In this document: positions 55,586 to 64,000 of the stretch, piece after piece | Layout of the letters: each line of letters opens with the position of its first letter | How positions within the stretch are numbered: position 1 is the stretch's first letter | NCBI GenBank assembly: GCA_021324825.1 | Contig: JAJPII010000026.1 | Span: forward strand, 1-64,000 | Direction: 5' to 3' | Source: Spartobacteria bacterium | GTDB lineage: Bacteria; Verrucomicrobiota; Verrucomicrobiia; Chthoniobacterales; Chthoniobacteraceae | DNA: 64,000 nucleotides | Notes under the pieces: model-generated | Told to the model about the DNA's origin: nothing | What the model saw: only the letters and a program-made list of their open reading frames with translations | Databases searched by the model: none | Made by a program: the position numbers and the translations under genes

Positions 55586-57177
55586 GGTTTTTTTGAGTCC
55601 GCGGAGAGGTCGAAAAGCGCGACGCCGGGATTCTGTTTCTCGAAATAGCCGAGCGTCCACGCGTTGGGAAAAAGAACCACGGGTTCCTCGTCGCTGTCGC
55701 GCGCGATCCGGCAGCCGGTTGGCAGTTTCACTTCCTTCAATTCCTCCGGCGTTCCGCCCGCGCGGAGCCATTTCACGGCTTCGTACGGCGCGGGCTCCAG
55801 CCGCGATTGCGCGCCGTATTCGGACTCGAGGCGGTACTGGACGACCTCGAACTGCAACGGGCCGACCGCCGCGAGAAGAGGGACGCGCCGGCCGGCGCCG
55901 GTCAAATGGAAGACCTGGATGACGCCCTCCTGCAGGAGCTGCTCGACCCCTTTGCGGAATTGTTTGAACTTCGACGGGTTCGGATTGTCGAGCCTGGCGA
56001 AGCACTCGGGCGGGAAGCGGGGGATTTCATTATACACCACCGAGCCGTCCTCGCTGAGCGTGTCGCCGATGCCGAAGTCGGCGTGGCCCACCAGCCCCAC
56101 GACGTCGCCAGCGAAGGCTTCGTCGACGGTCTCGCGCTCCTGGCCGAAGAGCTTGTGCGAACTCGAGAGCCGCACCCGTTTGCCGGACTGCGCGTGGGTC
56201 ACGACCATGTCGCGCTCGAACCGCCCGGAACAGACGCGGACGAACGCGATGCGGTCGCGGTGTTTCGGGTCCATGTTCGCCTGGATCTTGAAGACGAAAC
56301 CGGAGAACGCCGGGTCGTCCGGGGCGATGACGCGGCCCCCGGCCTTGTGCGGAGCGGGCGGGGAGGAGCGTTTCAGAAACGAGTCGAGGAGAAGCTGGAC
56401 GCCGAAATTGTTCGCCGCGCTGCCGAAATAGACCGGGGTCAATCCGCCCGCAAGGACGGCTTGGGCGGAGTATTCCACGCCCGCGTGTTCGAGCATCTCG
56501 AGGTCTTCGAGAACGCGCGCGCGGGTTTGCGCGTCGAGCTTTTCGCGGACGAGCGGGTCGTCCAGGTTCGTGATCGTGACCGGCGCGCGGTACGCGCCTT
56601 CGCGGGTGCGCTCGAAGAAGTGGACTTCCTTCGTCTGCCGGTCATAGACACCCCGGAAATCCGGGCCGGCGCCGAGGGGCCAATTCACCGGGAACGCGCC
56701 GATGCCGAGCACGTTTTCCAGTTCGTCCAGGAGAGCGAGCGGATCGCGCGCGGGGCGGTCCAGCTTGTTCATGAAAGTGAAGATGGGCACGCCGCGGCGG
56801 CGGCAGACCTCGAACAGTTTCCTGGTCTGGCTCTCGATGCCCTTGCCGGCGTCGATGACCATCACCACCGCGTCCACGGCGGTCAGGACGCGGTACGTAT
56901 CCTCCGAGAAATCCTTGTGGCCTGGCGTGTCGAGCAGGTTCAGGCGGTAGCCGTCGTAGTCGAACTGGAGCACCGTGGAACTGATCGATATGCCGCGCTT
57001 GCGCTCGAGTTCCATCCAGTCGGAGGTCGCGGCCCGGGCCGATTTGCGCGCCGTCACCGAACCGGCGAGCTGCACCGCGCCGCCGTACAGGAGCAGCTTC
57101 TCCGTCAGCGTCGTCTTGCCCGCGTCGGGATGCGAGATGATGGCGAATGTGCGGCGCCTGGCTATCTCCTCTTTCAT
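55582..57177 (-). CDS. prfC: Peptide chain release factor 3 PrfC
   Basis: A 531-residue translational GTPase that recycles RF1/RF2 after termination. G1 is [14 protein letters not shown]3 [15 protein letters not shown]4 [29 protein letters not shown] and [21 protein letters not shown] are RF3 signatures that separate it from EF-G. Length matches E. coli RF3 (529). The ATG at 57177 gives the standard N-terminus. It shares a divergent 88-bp gap with ilvD and is coupled to the AlkA-like gene downstream. Confidence 0.96.
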   Translation of the reverse strand: MKEEIARRRTFAIISHPDAGKTTLTEKLLLYGGAVQLAGSVTARKSARAATSDWMELERKRGISISSTVLQFDYDGYRLNLLDTPGHKDFSEDTYRVLTAVDAVVMVIDAGKGIESQTRKLFEVCRRRGVPIFTFMNKLDRPARDPLALLDELENVLGIGAFPVNWPLGAGPDFRGVYDRQTKEVHFFERTREGAYRAPVTITNLDDPLVREKLDAQTRARVLEDLEMLEHAGVEYSAQAVLAGGLTPVYFGSAANNFGVQLLLDSFLKRSSPPAPHKAGGRVIAPDDPAFSGFVFKIQANMDPKHRDRIAFVRVCSGRFERDMVVTHAQSGKRVRLSSSHKLFGQERETVDEAFAGDVVGLVGHADFGIGDTLSEDGSVVYNEIPRFPPECFARLDNPNPSKFKQFRKGVEQLLQEGVIQVFHLTGAGRRVPLLAAVGPLQFEVVQYRLESEYGAQSRLEPAPYEAVKWLRAGGTPEELKEVKLPTGCRIARDSDEEPVVLFPNAWTLGYFEKQNPGVALFDLSADSKKP

Positions 57178-57226
57178 CGGCGGCAGTCTCCCGAATCGCG
57201 CCGCAAACCGCAAGCGCCGGCGCCGC

Positions 57227-57255
57227 TTGTGGAAAAAGCGGCGGGCGGCTAGTAT
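57227..57255 (+). promoter_or_regulatory. Candidate promoter of ilvD with very short leader
   Basis: TTGTGG (57227-57232), a 17-bp spacer and TAGTAT (57250-57255). Transcription would start about 3-5 bases before the ilvD ATG at 57266, so the mRNA could be nearly leaderless. No Shine-Dalgarno sequence is visible before that ATG, which agrees. Confidence 0.45.
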
Positions 57256-57265
57256 AGCGGTCCCT

Positions 57266-58963
57266 ATGGATTCTCCCACTTCCGCCAAACGTGCGTTTTC
57301 TTCCCTCATCGTGGACGGCGCGGAGCGCGCCCCCAGCCGCGCGATGCTTTATGCCGTCGGTTTCAAACGCGAGGATTTCAAGCGATCCCAGGTCGGCATA
57401 GCCTCGACCTGGAGCATGGTGACCCCTTGCAACATGCACATCGACGGCCTCGCCCGCGAGGCCGCCGCAGGGGTTGACGCGGCGGGGGGCAAGCCGGTCA
57501 TCTTCGGCACGATCACGGTTTCCGACGGCATTTCGATGGGGACGGAAGGGATGAAATATTCCCTCGTCTCGCGCGAGGTCATCGCGGATTCCATCGAGAC
57601 GGTGGTGGCGGGCGAAGGCTTCGACGGCGTCGTGGCCATCGGCGGTTGCGACAAGAACATGCCGGGGTGCCTCATCGCTTTGGCGCGGCTGAACCGGCCC
57701 GCGGTCTTCGTCTATGGCGGCACGATCCTTCCCGGCTGCCTCACGGGGCGGCTCCTGGACATCGTTTCCGTTTTTGAAGCGGTCGGCGCGCACGCCAACG
57801 GCGGCATCGGCGACGCGGAACTGGCGGAGATCGAGGAGAACGCCATCCCGGGCGCGGGTTCGTGCGGCGGGATGTACACGGCGAACACCATGGCCTCGGC
57901 CATCGAAGCGCTCGGCATGAGCCTGCCGAACAGTTCCGCGCAGGCCGCGCTCTCGCAGGCGAAGCGGGATGACTGCCGCCGCGCGGGCCAGGCCGTGCTG
58001 AACCTGCTGGAGAAGGGCGTCCGCCCGCTCGACATCATGACGCGCGAGGCGTTCGAGAACGCGATCACCGTGGTCATCGCGCTCGGCGGTTCGACCAACG
58101 CCGTGCTGCATCTTCTCGCGATGGCCCATGCCGCCCGCGTTCCGCTGAAGATCGACGACTTCACCGAGATCGGGAAGCGCGTTCCCGTGCTCGCGGACTT
58201 GAAGCCGAGCGGGAAGTATCTCATGTCGGAGTTGGTGGAGATCGGCGGCATACGACCCTTGATGAAGACGTTGCTGGACAAGGGGTTGCTGCATGGCGGC
58301 TGCGTGACCGTCACGGGCCGGACGGTGGCGGAGAACCTCGCGGACGTGGAGCCGTATCCCGCGGGGCAGCGCATCATCCGGCCCTGGGAAGAGCCGATCA
58401 AGCCGGAGAGCCACCTCGTCATCCTCTACGGCAACCTGGCGCCCACCGGCGCAGTCGCGAAGATCTCGGGCAAGGAAGGGCTGCGCTTCAGCGGAACGGC
58501 GCGCGTGTTCGAGGCGGAGGAACTGGCGCTGGCGAAAATCCTGGACGGCACCATAACCAAGGGCGACGTCATCGTCATACGCCATGAAGGGCCGCACGGC
58601 GGGCCGGGGATGCGCGAGATGCTGGCCCCCACTTCCGCGGTGATGGGCAAAGGCCTCGGCAAGGACGTGGCCTTGATAACCGACGGGCGGTTCTCGGGCG
58701 GCAGCCACGGGTTCGTCGTCGGGCATATAACCCCGGAAGCAAGCCGCGGCGGCCCGCTGGCCATCGTGCGGGACGGCGACCAAATAACCATCGACGCCGA
58801 GAAGCGCACCATCGACGTGGAGCTTCCCCTCGAGGAAATCGAAGCCCGCCTCGGGGCCTGGGAGGCGCCCGCCCCGCGTTACACCAGAGGCGTCCTCGCC
58901 AAGTACGCGCGGGTGGTCGGCTCGGCTTCCACGGGCGCCGTCACCGACGGTTCCGCGCCGTGA
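57266..58963 (+). CDS. ilvD: Dihydroxy-acid dehydratase IlvD
   Basis: A 565-residue iron-sulfur dehydratase of valine/isoleucine synthesis. Cluster-ligand regions are [17 protein letters not shown] and [38 protein letters not shown] and [16 protein letters not shown] are also family marks. The ATG at 57266 starts right after a good promoter match. It supplies 2-ketoisovalerate, the substrate of the avtA transaminase at 14-15 kb, though the two genes are far apart. It is a single-gene unit between prfC and PilB-2. Confidence 0.96.
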   Translation: MDSPTSAKRAFSSLIVDGAERAPSRAMLYAVGFKREDFKRSQVGIASTWSMVTPCNMHIDGLAREAAAGVDAAGGKPVIFGTITVSDGISMGTEGMKYSLVSREVIADSIETVVAGEGFDGVVAIGGCDKNMPGCLIALARLNRPAVFVYGGTILPGCLTGRLLDIVSVFEAVGAHANGGIGDAELAEIEENAIPGAGSCGGMYTANTMASAIEALGMSLPNSSAQAALSQAKRDDCRRAGQAVLNLLEKGVRPLDIMTREAFENAITVVIALGGSTNAVLHLLAMAHAARVPLKIDDFTEIGKRVPVLADLKPSGKYLMSELVEIGGIRPLMKTLLDKGLLHGGCVTVTGRTVAENLADVEPYPAGQRIIRPWEEPIKPESHLVILYGNLAPTGAVAKISGKEGLRFSGTARVFEAEELALAKILDGTITKGDVIVIRHEGPHGGPGMREMLAPTSAVMGKGLGKDVALITDGRFSGGSHGFVVGHITPEASRGGPLAIVRDGDQITIDAEKRTIDVELPLEEIEARLGAWEAPAPRYTRGVLAKYARVVGSASTGAVTDGSAP

Positions 58964-58979
58964 AATTATGACGCGCGCG

Positions 58980-59008
58980 TTGACATCGCTTGAGCCTCTC
59001 ACTAGGGT
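58980..59008 (+). promoter_or_regulatory. Candidate promoter of the pilB2-pilT-pilB3 operon
   Basis: A perfect -35 hexamer TTGACA (58980-58985) with a 17-bp spacer and a weak TAGGGT (59003-59008), starting 17 bp after the ilvD stop. A GGAGG ribosome-binding site follows before the GTG start at 59042. Confidence 0.5.
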
Positions 59009-59041
59009 CCGGTGTGCGCGGCGCAGTGGAGGCGCATCCTC

Positions 59042-60736
59042 GTGACAAACCCCGAATACGTCCTTGAGATCCTGGTCGACGTAGGGATCGTAACCCGCAA
59101 ACAGGTGGATGCCGCGCGCGCGGAGGCCAAGGACGGCGACGTCATCGCCGCTTTGATCAACCTCGGGATCGTCACGGAGGAGGACATCATCCGGGCGCTG
59201 TCGGGGCACGCCACGATGGACTTCGTGGACCTGACGCAGATGGCGATCAGCGAGGAGGTCATCTCCCTCATCCCCGGCGACATCGCCAGGAAATACCGGG
59301 TTATACCCGTGGCGCTGCTGGACACGAGCCTCATGGTCGCCATCGACGACCCGCTCAACTTCGACACGTTCGACAACCTGCGCTACGTCCTGAAGCGCGA
59401 CCTGGATTTCATCTGCGCCACCCCGAGCCAGATCGACAGTTCCCTCATCAAATACTACGGCAGCGCCGAGGAAGCGGCGGATGTCCTTCGCAAACAGCTC
59501 GGCGAGGATATCGAGATCGGCGGCGATATCGCCATCGGCGGCGACGGCGGGCAGGAATCGGGCGACGCGCCCATCATCAAGATGGTGACGATGCTCCTGC
59601 TGGAAGGGTACAAGAGCCGGGCGAGCGACATCCACCTGGAGCCGCTGGAAAAAAGTTTCCGCGTCCGGTTCCGCGTGGACGGCGTGCTGCACGAGATGCA
59701 GAGCCCGCCGAAGAAGCTCCAGTCGGCCATCGTCAGCCGCCTCAAGATCATGACCGGGTCGATGAGCATCGCCGAGAAGCGCCTGCCGCAGGACGGGCGC
59801 ATCCAGGTGAAGATCGGCAAGAAATCGATCGACCTGCGCGTCTCGACCATCCCGACCAATCACGGGGAGAGCGTCGTCATGCGTATTCTCGACAAATCGA
59901 GCCTCTCGCTCGGCTTGCCCGAACTCGGCTTCCTCAGCGACGACCAGGAAGTCTTCGAGCGCCTGCTCAATCTGCCGGACGGCATCCTGCTCGTCACGGG
60001 CCCCACCGGTTCGGGCAAGACCACGACCCTCTACGCGTGCCTCCACTACATCAACAAGCCGGATCGCAAGATCATCACCGTGGAAGACCCCGTCGAGTAC
60101 CAGATGACAGGCATCAACCAGGTGCAGGTCAATTCGGATGTCGGCATGACCTTCCCGGCGGCGCTCCGCTCGATGCTGCGCCAGGCGCCGAACATCATCA
60201 TGATCGGCGAGATTCGCGACGTGGAAACGGCGAACATCGCCATCAACGCCAGCCTCACGGGCCACCTCGTCTTCAGCACTCTCCACACCAACGACGCCCC
60301 CGGCGCCGTCGCCCGCCTCGTCGATATCGGCGTGCAGCCGTTCCTCGTCTCCAGTTCCGTGCGGGCCATCATGGCGCAACGCCTCGTCCGCAAGCTCTGC
60401 CCGAAGTGCAAGCAGCCCCACTCCCTCTCCGAAGCCGAGATGCGCGCGCTGCGCATCGACCACGGCCAGTTGGGCGACGCAAACGTCATGAAAGCGGTCG
60501 GCTGCGACCAGTGCCGCCACCTCGGCTACAAGGGCCGGATCGGGATTTTCGAAATCCTGATCATCGACGACGAGACGCGCTTCATGATCAACGACCGCGC
60601 TTCGACCCTCCAGATCCGCAAGCGCGCGCGGGAACTCGGCATGCGGACGTTGCGCGAGGACGGCGTGCGCAAAGTCCTGGCCGGAAGCACCACGGCGGAG
60701 GAAGTCATCGCCGCCACGATGGTCGACGCCGACTAG
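59042..60736 (+). CDS. PilB/GspE-type assembly ATPase, copy 2
   Basis: A 564-residue traffic ATPase. The MshEN domain (about residues 1-140) is followed by [47 protein letters not shown] and a tetracysteine zinc site (CPKC ... CDQC). GGAGG stands nine bases before the GTG at 59042, which is preferred to the GTG at 59012. It is followed after 13 bp by pilT and then PilB-3, and reads as the first gene of that operon. Confidence 0.93.
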   Translation: MTNPEYVLEILVDVGIVTRKQVDAARAEAKDGDVIAALINLGIVTEEDIIRALSGHATMDFVDLTQMAISEEVISLIPGDIARKYRVIPVALLDTSLMVAIDDPLNFDTFDNLRYVLKRDLDFICATPSQIDSSLIKYYGSAEEAADVLRKQLGEDIEIGGDIAIGGDGGQESGDAPIIKMVTMLLLEGYKSRASDIHLEPLEKSFRVRFRVDGVLHEMQSPPKKLQSAIVSRLKIMTGSMSIAEKRLPQDGRIQVKIGKKSIDLRVSTIPTNHGESVVMRILDKSSLSLGLPELGFLSDDQEVFERLLNLPDGILLVTGPTGSGKTTTLYACLHYINKPDRKIITVEDPVEYQMTGINQVQVNSDVGMTFPAALRSMLRQAPNIIMIGEIRDVETANIAINASLTGHLVFSTLHTNDAPGAVARLVDIGVQPFLVSSSVRAIMAQRLVRKLCPKCKQPHSLSEAEMRALRIDHGQLGDANVMKAVGCDQCRHLGYKGRIGIFEILIIDDETRFMINDRASTLQIRKRARELGMRTLREDGVRKVLAGSTTAEEVIAATMVDAD

Positions 60737-60749
60737 CGGAGTCTCCTCA

Positions 60750-61814
60750 ATGTCCGCCGCCCCGATGGAAGACCTTCTGCGACTCGTCGTGGAAGAAAAC
60801 GCCTCGGACCTCCATCTTTCCGCCGGCTCGCCGCCCGCGTTGCGCATCCGAGGGAGCCTCACGAAGCTCAACGCGCCGCCGCTGACCCCGGAGGACACCG
60901 CCGCGCTCGCGCGCGCCATCGCGAGCGAAGACCAGATGGCCAGGGTCTCGGAGGACGGGAGCGTCGATTTCGCCTTCTCCTTCCACGAGGACCGGTTTCG
61001 CGCCAGCGTGTACCGGCAGCGCGGCGCGGTGGGCGTCGCGTTGCGGCTCATACCAAAGAACCTCATGACGCTGGAGGAGATCGGCCTGCCGCCCGCCGTG
61101 CGCAAGCTGCTGGACCTGCCGCGCGGCCTGGTGCTCGTGACCGGCCCGACCGGTTCCGGCAAGACGACGTCGCTGGCGAGCATGCTCAACGTCATCAACC
61201 GGGAGCGGCGCGGGCACATCATGACCATCGAAGACCCCATCGAATATTTCCATGCCCACGGGCTGGGCATCGTGAACCAGCGGGAGGTCGGCGTCGATGT
61301 CCCCAGTTTCGCGGAAGGCCTGCGCCGCGCCTTGCGCCAGGACCCGGATGTCATCCTCGTCGGCGAGATGCGCGACCTGGAGACGATGGAGATCGCCATA
61401 ACCGCCGCCGAGACGGGCCACCTCGTCTTCTCCACCCTGCACACCACCGGCGCCGCGCGCACCGTCGATAGAATAGTCGACGCCTTCCCCGCCTCCCGCC
61501 AGGAGCAGGTGAGGATACAACTCGCGGGCAACTTGAAAGCGGTGCTCTCCCAACTCCTCCTGCCGCGGCAGGACGGCAAGGGGCGCGTCGCCGCCTTCGA
61601 ACTGATGATCAACACCCCCTCCATCGCCACCCTCATCCGCGAGAACAAGACCTTCCGGATTGCGAGTGACATCCAGACGGGATCAAAGTATGGTATGGTG
61701 TCGCTGGAGGCGAACCTTGCCGACCTGCATCAGCGCGGGATCATCTCCCGCGACGAGGTGACGGCCAAGGCGCAGGACCCGGAAGCCGCCGCGCAGTTGC
61801 TAGGCAAACAATGA
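60750..61814 (+). CDS. pilT: Twitching motility (pilus retraction) ATPase PilT
   Basis: A 354-residue hexameric ATPase that disassembles type IV pili for twitching and DNA uptake. It has the PilT PAS-like N-domain ([17 protein letters not shown]), Walker [12 protein letters not shown], Walker [15 protein letters not shown], the His-box [13 protein letters not shown] and the AIRE-type C-terminal region ([17 protein letters not shown]). It has no MshEN domain and no zinc cysteines, which separates it from the flanking PilB genes. Its presence shows that at least one motor in this cluster drives a retractable type IV pilus. Confidence 0.95.
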   Translation: MSAAPMEDLLRLVVEENASDLHLSAGSPPALRIRGSLTKLNAPPLTPEDTAALARAIASEDQMARVSEDGSVDFAFSFHEDRFRASVYRQRGAVGVALRLIPKNLMTLEEIGLPPAVRKLLDLPRGLVLVTGPTGSGKTTSLASMLNVINRERRGHIMTIEDPIEYFHAHGLGIVNQREVGVDVPSFAEGLRRALRQDPDVILVGEMRDLETMEIAITAAETGHLVFSTLHTTGAARTVDRIVDAFPASRQEQVRIQLAGNLKAVLSQLLLPRQDGKGRVAAFELMINTPSIATLIRENKTFRIASDIQTGSKYGMVSLEANLADLHQRGIISRDEVTAKAQDPEAAAQLLGKQ

Positions 61815-63505
61815 ACGCCAAACAGGTACTCGACCTCTTCGTGGAGCGGGGCGTCGTCGATCCCGACCAGGTGGATGACATCGTCCGCGAGATAACCGGC
61901 GCCAACCGGGGCGTCCAGGAAGTCCTGGTCGATTTCGGCTTTGTCACCGAAGAGCAATTTTTCAAGGCCATCGCCGATTCGCTCGGAACCGATTACGTCG
62001 ACCTGAAGGATTTCGATCCTCCGCCCGAAGTCCTGCGGCTGCTGCCCGCGGGCCTCGCCCGGCTTCACGGCGCCATGCCGCTCGGGATGAGCGGCGACGC
62101 CGTCACCGTCGCGCTCGTCGACCCGATGAACCCGACCGCCGGGGACGATTTGCGCTTCGCCCTCGGCAAGAATGTCCACGTCGTCGTCTCGCCCACGCAC
62201 CAGATCGAGGAACTGCTCCGGACAAAGTACACCACGGACATGGCGAACATGGACGAAATCCTCGCGGAGTTCGCCAAGGAAGGCGAAGTCTCCTTCGCGG
62301 CGGGCGCCGAGGGTTTCGGCAGCGGCCAGAACGTCGAGGCCGAAGCCAACGCCACGCCGATCATCCGTTACGTGGACCTGATCCTCTATCAAGCGATCCA
62401 GGACAGGGCCAGCGACATCCACTTCGAACCGTTCGAGAACGAATTCAAAATCCGCTACCGGGTCGACGGCGCGCTTTACGAGATGGCCCCCCCGCCGCGG
62501 CACCTGGCTCTGCCGGTCATCTCCCGCGTCAAGGTCATGGCCAACCTGAACATCGCCGAACGCCGTCTGCCGCAGGACGGGCGCATCCAGAAGTCGATCG
62601 GCGGGCGGCAGGTCGATCTCCGCGTCTCCACCCTGCCGACGCAGTTCGGCGAGAGCGTCGTGCTCCGCGTGCTGGACCGCAGCACCATCAACCTGAGCCT
62701 CGAAGCGCTTGGCATGCCGGACTACATCTACCAGTTCATCCTGGAGACCATCGAACGGCCCAACGGCATCTTCATCGTCACCGGCCCCACCGGCTCGGGC
62801 AAGACCACAACGCTCTACGCGTGCCTCAACAAGATCAACACCATCGACTCGAAGCTCCTCACCGCCGAAGACCCGGTGGAGTATGACATCGAGGGCCTCA
62901 TCCAGGTGCCCGTCAACGAGCAAATCGGCCTCACCTTCGCCAGGATATTGCGCGCCTTCCTCCGCCAGGACCCGGACCGCATCATGGTGGGAGAAACCCG
63001 CGACCTGGAGACCGCGCAGATTTCCATACAGGCCTCGCTCACGGGCCACCTCGTTTTTTCCACGCTTCATACCAACGACGCTCCCGGCGCGGTCACCCGC
63101 TTGATAGACATGGGCGTCGAGCCGTTCCTCATCTCCTCCTCGCTGGAAGCCGTCCTTGGGCAGCGCCTCATCCGGCGCATCTGCTACAACTGCCGCACCG
63201 CGTACGAGCCGACCGAGGCCATCCTCTCCCAACTCGGCCTCTCCCCGCATGAGATCGGCGACAAGAACTTCTACTACGGCAAGGGTTGCGAGGTTTGCAA
63301 CCACACCGGCTACAAGGGCCGGAAAGGCATTTACGAGTTGCTCCGCGTCAGCGATCCCATCCGCGAATTGATCAACCAGCGCGCGCCGTCCGTGGTATTG
63401 AAACAAAAGGCCATCGAACTGGGGATGGTCACCCTGCGCGAGGACGGCCTGCGAAGCATCTATGACGGGGACACCTCCATCGAGGAAGTCCTCAAGTACA
63501 CCTGA
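61811..63505 (+). CDS. PilB/GspE-type assembly ATPase, copy 3
   Basis: A 564-residue traffic ATPase with MshEN domain, [35 protein letters not shown] (where the other two have GEIRD), [12 protein letters not shown] and zinc cysteines CYNC ... CEVC. The ATG overlaps the pilT stop (ATGA). With pilT before and pilC after, this is the canonical pilB-pilT-pilC arrangement seen in reverse order, so it is the best candidate for the true type IV pilus extension motor. Confidence 0.93.
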   Translation: MNAKQVLDLFVERGVVDPDQVDDIVREITGANRGVQEVLVDFGFVTEEQFFKAIADSLGTDYVDLKDFDPPPEVLRLLPAGLARLHGAMPLGMSGDAVTVALVDPMNPTAGDDLRFALGKNVHVVVSPTHQIEELLRTKYTTDMANMDEILAEFAKEGEVSFAAGAEGFGSGQNVEAEANATPIIRYVDLILYQAIQDRASDIHFEPFENEFKIRYRVDGALYEMAPPPRHLALPVISRVKVMANLNIAERRLPQDGRIQKSIGGRQVDLRVSTLPTQFGESVVLRVLDRSTINLSLEALGMPDYIYQFILETIERPNGIFIVTGPTGSGKTTTLYACLNKINTIDSKLLTAEDPVEYDIEGLIQVPVNEQIGLTFARILRAFLRQDPDRIMVGETRDLETAQISIQASLTGHLVFSTLHTNDAPGAVTRLIDMGVEPFLISSSLEAVLGQRLIRRICYNCRTAYEPTEAILSQLGLSPHEIGDKNFYYGKGCEVCNHTGYKGRKGIYELLRVSDPIRELINQRAPSVVLKQKAIELGMVTLREDGLRSIYDGDTSIEEVLKYT

Positions 63506-63572
63506 CCCGCTTTCCTATCGACAATACGGATCGCAAGAACTAAATTCGGACCAGCCCCCTCGTTAAATCCCC

Positions 63573-64000
63573 ATGCCCAGGTATAACTACGTCGCCCTTG
63601 ATGCGCGAGGGCAGGAGTCCACCGGAGTGCTGGACGCCCCTTCGCAGAATGATGTCGTAGCCCAGCTTCGCAAGTCCGGGTTCTTCCCGACCAGCGTCGT
63701 GGAGGAAGGCAAAGGCGCGGTCGCCAAGGCGAAGAAGGGCGGCAAACCCGCTAAAGCCGGCGTGCAATCGCCCGCCGGGGCGAAGCCCAAGGGCGCGGCG
63801 AAGAAGAAGGTCAAGACGAAGACCCTCATGATCTTCACCCGGCAACTGGCGACCCTCATCGACGCCGGGCTGCCCTTGCTGCGCGGTCTCACCGTCCTCG
63901 CCAAGCAGGAGAAAGACCTCGCCCTCAAGCACGCCATCGGCGCGCTGGCGGACTCCGTGCAAGGCGGCAGCACCTTCTCGGAAAGCCTGGCCCAGCACCC
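63573..64000 (+). CDS. pilC: PilC/GspF inner-membrane platform protein (5' part, cut by window end)
   Basis: An open frame of 142 codons runs off the right edge. It begins PRYNYVALDARGQESTGVLDA, the standard GspF/PilC N-terminus, then a Lys/Ala-rich linker (AVAKAKKGGKPAKAG, about residues 49-85), then the first T2SF domain (MIFTRQLATLIDAGLPLLRGL). The linker is longer and more basic than usual. PilC couples the cytoplasmic ATPases to pilus assembly. It lies 67 bp after PilB-3. Confidence 0.9.
   Translation, partial: MPRYNYVALDARGQESTGVLDAPSQNDVVAQLRKSGFFPTSVVEEGKGAVAKAKKGGKPAKAGVQSPAGAKPKGAAKKKVKTKTLMIFTRQLATLIDAGLPLLRGLTVLAKQEKDLALKHAIGALADSVQGGSTFSESLAQH

Noticed and set aside
56642-61672. 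A 1,676-codon open frame on the minus strand across ilvD, PilB-2 and PilT
   Set aside because: It is antisense to three well-identified genes and its product is Arg/Ala/Asp-rich without any motif; high GC leaves few stop codons in the opposite frames.

Overview
The window is a GC-rich bacterial chromosome segment, most likely from the phylum Verrucomicrobiota. The left edge carries the 5' part of a 16S rRNA gene (minus strand) whose first bases after the universal start match the verrucomicrobial pattern. Secondary support comes from an ECF-like/anti-sigma pair of a type I associate with this phylum, a GFTLLELL-type pseudopilin and a roadblock/MglA-like pair beside PilB. Class or genus cannot be fixed from what is visible. 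Nearly all sequence is coding, with many 1-4 nt start/stop overlaps, so most genes lie in translationally coupled operons.

Left part (1-12.7 kb): 16S rRNA with its leader; a plus-strand run of peroxiredoxin, mfd, surA-like, pdxA, argA and a sodium:solute symporter; then a 387-bp region rich in inverted repeats with DnaA boxes (candidate origin or dnaA control region), followed by dnaA, dnaN and tRNA-Leu(CAG). Middle left (12.8-28 kb): a small NYN-nuclease operon with its own terminator, a His/Tyr-rich secreted protein, valine-pyruvate transaminase avtA divergent from a vsr/cytosine-methyltransferase pair, an outer-membrane protein, a DinG-like helicase divergent from an LptF/G permease, a secreted protein with two aspartyl-protease motifs, and the recJ-recG-htrA operon.

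Middle right (28-47 kb): wecB and a stomatin-like protein, an unassigned 1,148-residue protein, a coupled aspS/VOC/membrane-protein/rdgB operon, a pseudopilin and secreted protein, a single open frame joining a low-molecular-weight tyrosine phosphatase to serine hydroxymethyltransferase, an ECF-like/anti-sigma-like pair, a lipoprotein amidase and a YyaL-type thioredoxin-domain protein. Right part (47-64 kb): type IV pilus / type II secretion motor genes in two blocks (TPR-MshEN protein, PilB-1, roadblock-like, MglA-like; then PilB-2, PilT, PilB-3 and the start of PilC). Between them lie a TetR-EmrA-EmrB efflux operon, prfC-alkA and ilvD.

The features that stand out are a dispersed palindromic element present at eight intergenic loci, the phosphatase-SHMT fusion, an MglA-like GTPase whose P-loop lacks the usual Lys and Ser/Thr, the unassigned 1,148-residue protein, and the inverted-repeat region before dnaA. 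No CRISPR array, prophage, or IS transposase was seen. All identifications are by reading motifs and remembered family sequences; no database search was run.
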